Assembly (NCBI GenBank): GCA_900754755.1
Contig: CAAEEC010000328.1
Coordinates: 1-6,391, forward strand
Length of the DNA: 6,391 bases
From: Clostridia bacterium
GTDB lineage: Bacteria > Bacillota > Clostridia > Christensenellales > Aristaeellaceae
Reading direction: 5' to 3'
Shown: in pieces, positions 1 through 5,643 of the stretch
Numbering within the stretch: position 1 is the stretch's first letter
Layout of the letters: each line of letters opens with the position of its first letter
Notes under the pieces: generated by a model
Databases searched by the model: none
What the model saw: the letters and a program-made list of their open reading frames with translations, nothing else
Told to the model about the DNA's origin: nothing
Position numbers and translations under genes: made by a program

Positions 1-913
1 CCACGGCCTGTGCAATTTGACGACGGTAAACGCGATGGCGTTTGTGCACGAAGGCGTGCTGGACGAAAAGGCACTTTTGGAAGCCCAACGGCTCAGCGCC
101 CGCGCGGGCCTGCGCATGACCTGCCGCGAGCTCGAAATGCATCGTTGGAATCAGGTGCAGCAGCGCGACCGGCTGCTCGGCTGTTCGCTGACTGGCTGGC
201 AGGATATGGTGAACGCCACTGGCATGGATCGAACGGAGCAAGCCGCGCTGCTCGACCGGCTGCGCGCCACAGCGCACGAAGCCGCGGAAAAGGCCGCCGC
301 TGCCCTGGGGCTAAATATGCCCCTGCTGGTGACGACCATCAAGCCTGAAGGTACGCTATCTCTGTTGCCGACGGTTTCCAGCGGTATCCATTATTCCCAT
401 GCTCCGTTCTATGTGCGGCGCATCCGGATTTCTTCCAGCGACCCGCTCTGCCGCGTGTGCGAGGACCTTGGCTACCCCGTGTATCCGGAGGTCGGCCAGG
501 ATCCAGAAACCTGCCGTACAAAGGTTGTGGAATTCCCGGTGAAGGCGCCCGCCGGCAAAGTCAAGGGCGATGTTTCCGCACTCGAGCAGTTGGAAAACTA
601 CAAAATGTTCATGGAGCATTACGTGGACCACAATTGCTCCATCACGGTGCATGTGCGCGAAAACGAGTGGGACGCCGTGGAAGAATGGGTGTGGGAGCAC
701 TGGGACGATGTGGTCGCCCTTTCGTTCTTGAGCTACGACGAAAGCTTCTACGAGCTGCTGCCCTATGAGGCGATCACCGAAGAAGAGTATGAGGCGCGCC
801 GCAGCGCCATGCGTCCGTTCAATCCCTCGCTGATTTCCAAATATGAGCGCGAGGAATCCGAACTGGATGTGGGCGGCGCGGACTGCGCAAACGGCGTGTG
901 CCCTGTGCGGTAA
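1..913 (+). CDS. nrdJ: Adenosylcobalamin-dependent (class II) ribonucleoside-triphosphate reductase, C-terminal part
   Basis: Reduces ribonucleotides to deoxyribonucleotides in the cytoplasm using a cobalamin-generated thiyl radical. The gene is cut by the left edge; the first whole codon is at base 2 and 303 codons remain. Visible landmarks are GLCNLTTVN at residues 2-10, whose Cys4 matches the second active-site cysteine of the family (Cys419 of the Lactobacillus leichmannii enzyme). The glycyl-rich PEGTLS...VSSGIHYSH...YVRRIRI block follows, then HNCSITVHV, and a C-terminal tail with Cys295 and Cys300 in CANGVC, the CxxxxC shuttle thiols that re-reduce the active site. Distances between these landmarks are about 20 residues shorter than in the ~739-residue L. 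leichmannii monomer, so the C terminus is intact. The thiyl-radical cysteine lies just outside the window. The VSSGIHYSH and C-terminal patterns favour the triphosphate reductase (RTPR) branch over dimeric NrdJ. It is followed by its own terminator and so probably ends a transcription unit. Family is confident; triphosphate versus diphosphate specificity less so. Confidence 0.93.
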   Translation, partial: HGLCNLTTVNAMAFVHEGVLDEKALLEAQRLSARAGLRMTCRELEMHRWNQVQQRDRLLGCSLTGWQDMVNATGMDRTEQAALLDRLRATAHEAAEKAAAALGLNMPLLVTTIKPEGTLSLLPTVSSGIHYSHAPFYVRRIRISSSDPLCRVCEDLGYPVYPEVGQDPETCRTKVVEFPVKAPAGKVKGDVSALEQLENYKMFMEHYVDHNCSITVHVRENEWDAVEEWVWEHWDDVVALSFLSYDESFYELLPYEAITEEEYEARRSAMRPFNPSLISKYEREESELDVGGADCANGVCPVR

Positions 914-933
914 TCATAACAATAAGAAAACTT

Positions 934-982
934 GCCCGTGCCAGTTAGGATGCTCCGATTTCCTAGCTTGCGCGGGCTTTTT
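934..982 (+). terminator. Intrinsic terminator of nrdJ
   Basis: The arm GCCCGTGC (934-941) pairs with GCGCGGGC (970-977), with one G-U. After a single C/T mismatch the stem continues as AGTTAGGA (943-950) with TCCTAGCT (961-968), with one more G-U. This gives about 16 base pairs around a 10-base loop (951-960), followed directly by TTTTT (978-982). It begins 20 bases after the nrdJ stop. Confidence 0.88.
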
Positions 983-1061
983 GCAGATTTTACGGTATGA
1001 GACTTATAAAAAAGTACGTTTCAAAAGCGCAAATTTCTTTCCGATTTCCTCTTGCGACGGC

Positions 1062-1090
1062 TTGCAAATCCCGTGCTTCCATGATACAAT
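1062..1090 (+). promoter_or_regulatory. Sigma-A-type promoter with extended -10
   Basis: The -35 box is TTGCAA (1062-1067, 4 of 6 to consensus). A 17-base spacer leads to the -10 box TACAAT (1085-1090, 5 of 6). TG at 1082-1083, one base before the -10, makes an extended -10 element that can compensate for the weaker -35. Transcription would start near 1097, giving a leader of about 58 bases before the ATG at 1155. The site lies in AT-richer intergenic DNA after the nrdJ terminator. Confidence 0.68.
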
Positions 1091-1122
1091 ACAAAGGGAA
1101 TCTCAAGTAACCCCAAAATCAA

Positions 1123-1141
1123 TGCCGCATAGCCTGCGGCA
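1123..1141 (+). promoter_or_regulatory. Leader hairpin abutting the Shine-Dalgarno
   Basis: TGCCGCA (1123-1129) pairs with TGCGGCA (1135-1141) around a 5-base loop, forming a perfect 7-bp, GC-rich stem. The last base of the stem is the first base of AGAGGAGG (1141-1148), the ribosome binding site of the gene starting at 1155. There is no T-run, so it is not a terminator. It could stabilise the mRNA 5' end or tune ribosome access; which one is inference. Confidence 0.5.
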
Positions 1142-1154
1142 GAGGAGGACGCTT

Positions 1155-1874
1155 ATGAAAAAGTTGCTTTCCCTTTTGCTTGCGCTCACAATGCTCATTC
1201 TCCCTTGCGCTTTTGCCGAAAGCGCTGAGGATGCCGAGAATACGGAAGCTACGGAAGAAATCGAAGTGCAGTTGGTGGAAGACGCCATGGCGGGCCTGCG
1301 TTATAACCTGCCGGCGGATTGGATCGTTTTGAGCGCTGCCGCCATCGAGAGTACGATCGCCGCGAGCATGGATGTCGCCACGGAAACGGGGTTTTCAGAG
1401 GAACTCCTCGCGCAAATAGACACGCTGGCGCAGAACGGATTGAGCGTGAGCGTGTCTACCGATATGCTGTCCAACGTCAATGTTTTTGTCAGTCCTGCTT
1501 CGGGTATGACCACGCAAATGCTGTATGATAGCAGGGATGTGCTCCTTGAATCCTACAAGGCACAGGAATCGCAGGGGCTGACGCTGGAAAACGAGGGCCT
1601 CCTGGTCACTTTTGGCGAGCGGGACTTTATGTCCATCAGTTGCACGATGCTGGAGCAGAGCATGGACGTGTACATGTTCGTGGAAAACGATGTGATGTAT
1701 ACCATTACATTCACCAACGCTACACCCGAAGTGGAAGAAGTGATGCTGGGTTCCATCGAAGTCGTGCCCGTGGAAGACTCTGCTGACGAAGCCGAAGACA
1801 CCACTGCTGAAGCCGAAGACGCCACTGGGTCCGCCACTGTAGAGACGGAAGAATCTGCTGCGCCCGAAGAATAA
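1155..1874 (+). CDS. Small acidic secreted protein of unknown function
   Basis: 239 residues. The start at 1155 is set by AGGAGG (1143-1148) 6 bases upstream and by the signal peptide that begins there; the same frame is open further upstream but would run through the nrdJ terminator. Residues 1-21 form a signal peptide (KK, a leucine-rich core, then AFA before Glu22). Cys18 is preceded by Pro, so this is not a lipobox. An acidic linker (22-45) leads to a compact domain (about 46-205) that begins GLRYNLPADW and ends with a YTITFTN strand, a helix and IEVVP. That layout recalls the PsbP/DcrB-like alpha/beta fold; this is a weak pattern-level resemblance, not an identification. The tail (206-239) is low-complexity, with 14 of 34 residues Asp or Glu. 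Only four Lys/Arg occur after the signal peptide. It seems to be its own transcription unit, with a promoter and a terminator. Function is unknown; the product is probably released or loosely held outside the membrane. Confidence 0.88.
   Translation: MKKLLSLLLALTMLILPCAFAESAEDAENTEATEEIEVQLVEDAMAGLRYNLPADWIVLSAAAIESTIAASMDVATETGFSEELLAQIDTLAQNGLSVSVSTDMLSNVNVFVSPASGMTTQMLYDSRDVLLESYKAQESQGLTLENEGLLVTFGERDFMSISCTMLEQSMDVYMFVENDVMYTITFTNATPEVEEVMLGSIEVVPVEDSADEAEDTTAEAEDATGSATVETEESAAPEE
1788..1829 (+). repeat. Two-copy 21-base in-frame direct repeat in the acidic tail
   Basis: Copies at 1788-1808 and 1809-1829 share GAAGCCGAAGAC exactly and then CCACT after one changed base. They encode EAEDTTA and EAEDATG. 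The repeat keeps the frame and lengthens the acidic C-terminal tail of the secreted protein by seven residues, which suggests a local tandem duplication. Confidence 0.7.
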
Positions 1875-1889
1875 TTCATGCACAAAATG

Positions 1890-1907
1890 CCGGGAAATTT
1901 TTCCCGG
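1890..1907 (+). other. Hairpin upstream of the terminator
   Basis: CCGGGAA (1890-1896) pairs with TTCCCGG (1901-1907) around a 4-base loop. It stands 15 bases after the stop at 1874 and 3 bases before the next stem. No T-run follows, so it is not a terminator by itself. It may protect the 3' end of the upstream mRNA or act together with the following terminator. Confidence 0.6.
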
Positions 1908-1910
1908 ATG

Positions 1911-1938
1911 GCCGCCGCCCCTTTAGCGGCGGTTTTTT
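1911..1938 (+). terminator. Intrinsic terminator between the acidic-protein gene and the GH78 gene
   Basis: CCGCCGC (1912-1918) pairs perfectly with GCGGCGG (1926-1932) around a 7-base loop, followed by TTTTTT (1933-1938). The all-GC stem makes it strong. Its T-run ends only 15 bases before the ribosome binding site of the next gene, so it is either the end of the upstream unit or an attenuator-like block in front of the hydrolase gene. Confidence 0.88.
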
Positions 1939-1953
1939 CTACCAATTTTTATG

Positions 1954-1960
1954 AAGGAGG
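1954..1960 (+). promoter_or_regulatory. Ribosome binding site that decides the GH78 start
   Basis: AAGGAGG lies 5 bases before the ATG at 1966. An in-frame ATG at 1951 would place this near-perfect Shine-Dalgarno inside the coding region, and only TTTTT precedes that ATG, so 1966 is the supported start. Confidence 0.85.
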
Positions 1961-1965
1961 CAACT

Positions 1966-4152
1966 ATGGTATTTCAAAGCGCTGAATGGATCTGGCTTTC
2001 TCAAGCTTCCACAGTCAATCAATACGCTTTGTTCCGTGCGGATTTTTGCGCAAAGGGCGCTTGCCCAGCTAGCTTGCGGATTTCCGCTGACGCGCGCTAT
2101 GTGGCGTGGCTAAACGGCGCATTTTTGGAGGCGGGACAATATGCGGATTATCCCGTGCAAAAAATATACGATGAAATCGCGCTGGATGGTTTGCTGAAGC
2201 CCGGCGCAAACCGGCTGGAAATCGGCGTATATTCGCCGGTTACCGACAGTTCGGTGTATGCTTTTGGCGCGCAGGCAGTGATCTTTGAAGTTCTGGAAGA
2301 AGGCGCTTGTATCGCTCGCAGCGGAAAAGAGATCCTTGCCTCCCCCATGCCCGGTTATGTGAGCGGTCCAGTTGATTTGATCACCGGACAAATGGGCTAT
2401 AGCTTTGAATACGACGCGCGCTTTATTCCCGAAGTGTTGGAATTCGCCCCTGCCAAAGTGCTCGAGCATACGCGCGCCTTTGCGGAAAATCCCGTGCGGC
2501 GCGTGCGCATTGGCGAGCGCAGCGCGGGCAACGTCGTGTCCCAGGGCGTTTTCTTCTGGCCGCAAAACGCCAAAACTTTGGGTCAGCGCATGCAATACGC
2601 GGCCATGGCGTTCCGCGAAAACCGCGATATGAGCGGACTAGCCGCACAGCCGTCCATTCCTTGCGCTAGCGGGATTGCCTATGCCGCGGAAGAAGGCGAC
2701 GGCATCTATGTATTGCTCGATTTGGGACGCGAAACCGTTGGCTATTTGGACATTGAAATCGATCTGCCTGCGGAAGCGGAAATCCTCATCGGTTGGGGCG
2801 AGCATACCGATGATTTGCGTTTGCGCACCTATGTGGGCACGCGCAATTTTGCCGCGCGTTACCGGGGAAAGGCCGGCCATCAACGGTTTACCCATTTCTT
2901 CCGGCGGCTGGGCCTTCGCTATGTACAGCTCTTTGTCGCCGCGCGCGCCTTCCGCCTGGTTTATGCCGGCGTGCTGCCGACGGACTATCCGCTGCGCCAT
3001 AGCCCGGCTTTGCAGATCGCGGACAGTTTGCACGCGCGCATCGCTGAAACCTGTGCCGCCACCCTGCGCCATTGCATGCACGAACACTATGAGGATTGCC
3101 CCTGGCGCGAGCAGGCGCTCTACGCCATGGATAGCCGCAACCAAATGCTGTGCGGCTATTACGCCTTCGGCGAATACGCCATGCCGCGCGCCAGCCTGAA
3201 ATTGCTGTCCCAATCGCTGCGCGCGGACGGCATGCTGGAATTGTGCGCGCCCGCGCGCATCCCCATCACCATTCCTTCGTTCACTGCCATGTTCCTCGTG
3301 GAATTGCAGGAATATGTCCTCTATAGCGGAGATCTGGATTTTGGGCGCGAAATGCTTCCCTGCGCGCGAGCCATTGCGGATGCCTTTTGCGCGCATGTGG
3401 ACGAGTCCGGTTTGATCCCTGCCTATCGCGACCAGAAATACTGGAATTTCTACGAGTGGCAGCCATATTTGGAGGGCTATGCGACGCATGAACGCGATAC
3501 CGAGACTTTGCGCTACGATGCGCCGCTCAATTGCTTTGTGAGTCTTGGCCTGGATCGCCTTGCGGCGCTCATGTCCTATCTGGGAGAAAACGGCGTCGCT
3601 TATGCGCGTTGCGCGCAAGGATTGAAAGCGGCCGTGGATGCGCGTTTTTGGGATGAGGAAGCCGGACTGTACCATTCCTTTGCCAATAGCCAGGGACAAT
3701 GGCACGAGGCGGAATTGACGCAGGCGTTGGCTGCTTTCTGCGGCGCGTGCCCGGAGCGCAAACTTGATCGCGTGCTGTCGCGTCTGGCGGACGAAAGCCT
3801 CGTCCCAGTAACGCTAGCCTATTCCATTTTTCAGTTCGAAGCGCTGCTTATGCGGCCAGAGAAGTGGTCGCGCTGGGTCTTTGGGCGCATCGCGCGCGAC
3901 TGGGGGCACATGCTGCACTGTGGCGCTACTACTTTCTGGGAAACGTTGAAGGGAGCGTGGGATTTCGACCGCGCTGGCAGCCTGTGTCATGGATGGTCTG
4001 CCATTCCAATTTATTTGTATTTCGCCTATGCGCTGGGCCTCAAGCCATTGGAACCAGGCTTTTCCCGTTATTCCTTGGAGAGGGTGGACGCGGGCTTAGG
4101 TGAAACATCGGGAATGTTTGTTCTGCCTGACGGAAAACATCTGGAATTATAA
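1966..4152 (+). CDS. GH78 family alpha-L-rhamnosidase-like glycoside hydrolase
   Basis: 728 residues, no signal peptide, so likely cytoplasmic and acting on imported oligosaccharides or glycosides; removal of terminal alpha-L-rhamnose by inversion is the family reaction. An N-terminal carbohydrate-binding-like beta-sandwich (about 7-150; WIW, LNG, LKPGANRLEIGVYS) is followed by a second beta domain (about 246-340; LLDLGRETVGYLDIE). The (alpha/alpha)6 catalytic domain spans about 350-690. The acid motif DCPWREQALYAMD carries Asp377, Glu382 and Asp389 at the same spacing as Asp567/Glu572/Asp579 of Bacillus sp. GL1 RhaB. Glu659 in TTFWET fits the general base, and His675 lies in SLCHGWSAIP. The motif has Trp380 where classical members have Gln. 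Only about 35 residues follow PLEPGF (694-699), so the C-terminal beta domain is short. Family assignment is firm; the true substrate, rhamnose or another sugar, is not shown by the sequence. No sugar transporter or rhamnose catabolic gene is in view. Confidence 0.88.
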   Translation: MVFQSAEWIWLSQASTVNQYALFRADFCAKGACPASLRISADARYVAWLNGAFLEAGQYADYPVQKIYDEIALDGLLKPGANRLEIGVYSPVTDSSVYAFGAQAVIFEVLEEGACIARSGKEILASPMPGYVSGPVDLITGQMGYSFEYDARFIPEVLEFAPAKVLEHTRAFAENPVRRVRIGERSAGNVVSQGVFFWPQNAKTLGQRMQYAAMAFRENRDMSGLAAQPSIPCASGIAYAAEEGDGIYVLLDLGRETVGYLDIEIDLPAEAEILIGWGEHTDDLRLRTYVGTRNFAARYRGKAGHQRFTHFFRRLGLRYVQLFVAARAFRLVYAGVLPTDYPLRHSPALQIADSLHARIAETCAATLRHCMHEHYEDCPWREQALYAMDSRNQMLCGYYAFGEYAMPRASLKLLSQSLRADGMLELCAPARIPITIPSFTAMFLVELQEYVLYSGDLDFGREMLPCARAIADAFCAHVDESGLIPAYRDQKYWNFYEWQPYLEGYATHERDTETLRYDAPLNCFVSLGLDRLAALMSYLGENGVAYARCAQGLKAAVDARFWDEEAGLYHSFANSQGQWHEAELTQALAAFCGACPERKLDRVLSRLADESLVPVTLAYSIFQFEALLMRPEKWSRWVFGRIARDWGHMLHCGATTFWETLKGAWDFDRAGSLCHGWSAIPIYLYFAYALGLKPLEPGFSRYSLERVDAGLGETSGMFVLPDGKHLEL

Positions 4153-4192
4153 TACAGTTCTGACGAAAATGACGGAATAGAAAAAAATAGGA

Positions 4193-4221
4193 TTGACAAA
4201 TATCACTTTTTCCCGCAAAAT
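4193..4221 (+). promoter_or_regulatory. Candidate promoter of the envelope operon
   Basis: A perfect -35 box TTGACA (4193-4198), a 17-base spacer and a weaker -10 CAAAAT (4216-4221, 4 of 6). It lies in the 88-base AT-rich gap after the GH78 gene. Transcription from it would start near 4228, leaving a leader of only about 13 bases that begins at the Shine-Dalgarno. The -35 is convincing; the -10 and start point are less certain. Confidence 0.5.
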
Positions 4222-4240
4222 AAGTGCGAGGTGTTGGATT

Positions 4241-5635
4241 ATGAAAAAGGCCCTCCTTTGGATGCTCGTTTTCTTCCTTTCCTTGGGCGTATATTCTGCG
4301 CAGGCGCAAAGTGGCTTGCCCCAAGCGGCAGACTGGCTCAATCCCGAAATTTTCGAGCGGTATCCTTCTTACTTTGTCGAGGAAACCACCGGCAAATGGC
4401 GTGTGCGCACGCTGGAAGCCGATGCGCTTCTCGACCGATTTTGGTCCGATGGCGCAGACTACGATGGCGAACTATGCATATTTTTCCCTGAGATTGAAGG
4501 GTATTTCCAAAGCGGCGTATGGATGCCGGTGCTGAGGATGTATTTCATGCAAGGTTCGCGCGAGGTACAAGCGCACGCCGTTGCATTGCGCGTGGATGAG
4601 ACGGTTTACACTTTGCCGGCGCACACGGCAATCGTAGAAAATGGCAGACACGCGGCGGAAGTCGTGAGCGTGCCGTTGGGCGAATATGCCGCGCAGGTGC
4701 TTTCCAGCCTTGCCGAAGGGGAGGATATTTCCCTCCGGCTGATTGGCGAACGAATCTATACCCAATCTTTGGATGCGGAGAGCAGCCGCGAACGCGATGA
4801 AATCGCCTGCGCTTCTCGCGAAACGCTCGCGCCGTCCACTGCCCTCTTCGCGCAGGCGGGAATGGAAAACTACACTCTGTGGGATTTGAGCAACGCCGCT
4901 TGGGAAGCGGAGTATGGCTACCCGTCCTCCCTGGAAATGGGCGACATCAGTTCACAACCCGTTATCGGCGAAGATGCTGTGTTGGACGATGACTTCGGCC
5001 TTATCTGCCCGGATGATCGGGATGAAGCTGCCGTTGCCGCTCAGGAAATTCTCATTGAGGCTGGATTTTTGAGCGGAGAAGCCGCCAACACTTTTGATGA
5101 CGAGGCCGTTGCCGCCACGCTACGCGCGCAGCGGTTCTTTGGCCGCATTGAAACCGGCTGCATGGATATCGGTCTGATCCGCGCATTGCGCGGCGGCGCG
5201 GCGCTGGAAACCGAAGAAACTGTGGCGGCGGAAGCGGGCTTGGTGGGAGAAAGTGTGGAAATCTTCTTGGAACGCTATTGGTTTGCTCAGGCATATCATC
5301 CCATGGCTGCGCCTACTTCCATTCACGCCGTTTCCAACCGCGATAATGTGTTTTTCCTTGCCGACGGCTGGATCCGTAACGTTTCAAGCGATCAACTCAG
5401 GCTGTTCACCGATTGCACGGCGCGCGTTGTATACAACGGCGGTGCTAGCTTTGACGCTACGCTTTCTTGCGAGCGCGATGCGCAGACGCAATTTGATTCC
5501 ACGCTGATTCCCCTGGCGCAGACCCGCCTAGTGCTCAGCGCAGAGATACCGCGCGCGCTGGCGCTGGAAGCGGATGCGCAGTGGCAGATTGAATTCCAAG
5601 TAGGAACCGAAACTTTGGCTTATGCCATTCAGTGA
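4241..5635 (+). CDS. Secreted protein with peptidoglycan-binding-like module
   Basis: 464 residues. The start at 4241 follows GAGGTG (4228-4233) by 7 bases and opens directly with a signal peptide (residues 1-22: KK, a hydrophobic core, AQA before Gln23). No lipobox, membrane segment or sortase motif follows. Residues 23-255 match nothing I recognise. Residues 261-316 look like a PF01471-type peptidoglycan-binding domain: helix AAVAAQEILIEAGFLSG, then FDDEAVAATLRAQRFFG, then a Gly-x-x-Asp turn before IRAL. The C-terminal part (about 340-464) includes DNVFFLADGWIRNVSSDQL and strand-rich segments, suggestive of a beta-sandwich. I infer that it sits at the cell wall. It is separated by 8 bases from the downstream membrane fusion lipoprotein, so the two probably work together in the envelope. 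Alternatively the module is an unrelated helical repeat with a different ligand. No catalytic motif is evident. Confidence 0.85.
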   Translation: MKKALLWMLVFFLSLGVYSAQAQSGLPQAADWLNPEIFERYPSYFVEETTGKWRVRTLEADALLDRFWSDGADYDGELCIFFPEIEGYFQSGVWMPVLRMYFMQGSREVQAHAVALRVDETVYTLPAHTAIVENGRHAAEVVSVPLGEYAAQVLSSLAEGEDISLRLIGERIYTQSLDAESSRERDEIACASRETLAPSTALFAQAGMENYTLWDLSNAAWEAEYGYPSSLEMGDISSQPVIGEDAVLDDDFGLICPDDRDEAAVAAQEILIEAGFLSGEAANTFDDEAVAATLRAQRFFGRIETGCMDIGLIRALRGGAALETEETVAAEAGLVGESVEIFLERYWFAQAYHPMAAPTSIHAVSNRDNVFFLADGWIRNVSSDQLRLFTDCTARVVYNGGASFDATLSCERDAQTQFDSTLIPLAQTRLVLSAEIPRALALEADAQWQIEFQVGTETLAYAIQ

Positions 5636-5638
5636 GGT
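5633..5638 (+). promoter_or_regulatory. Ribosome binding site overlapping the upstream stop codon
   Basis: TGAGGT contains the stop codon of the upstream gene (5633-5635) and a GAGGT Shine-Dalgarno 5 bases before the ATG at 5644. Ribosomes ending the first gene are positioned to start the second, so translation is probably coupled. Confidence 0.65.
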
Positions 5639-5643
5639 TGCAT

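Noticed and set aside
981..1010. Possible second promoter TTGCAG - 18 bases - TATAAA
   Set aside because: The -35 matches only 3 of 6 and overlaps the nrdJ terminator T-run; the extended -10 promoter at 1062-1090 is better.
843..1154. Open frame continuing upstream of the acidic secreted protein, giving a 343-residue version
   Set aside because: It overlaps the end of nrdJ, runs through its terminator and the promoter, and would bury the signal peptide; the strong Shine-Dalgarno supports the start at 1155.
1395..1883. His/Phe-rich minus-strand open frame
   Set aside because: Its composition comes from the antisense of acidic codons in the secreted protein gene; no ribosome binding site or family features.
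1951..1965. Alternative GH78 start at ATG 1951
   Set aside because: It would place the AAGGAGG ribosome binding site inside the coding sequence, and no Shine-Dalgarno precedes it.
2638..3705. Long open frame of 355 codons on the minus strand
   Set aside because: It is a GC-rich antisense shadow of the GH78 gene, with no ribosome binding site or recognisable protein pattern.
4193..4240. Upstream start for the peptidoglycan-binding-like protein at 4193
   Set aside because: The TTG belongs to the TTGACA promoter box; the ATG at 4241 has a ribosome binding site and begins a proper signal peptide.
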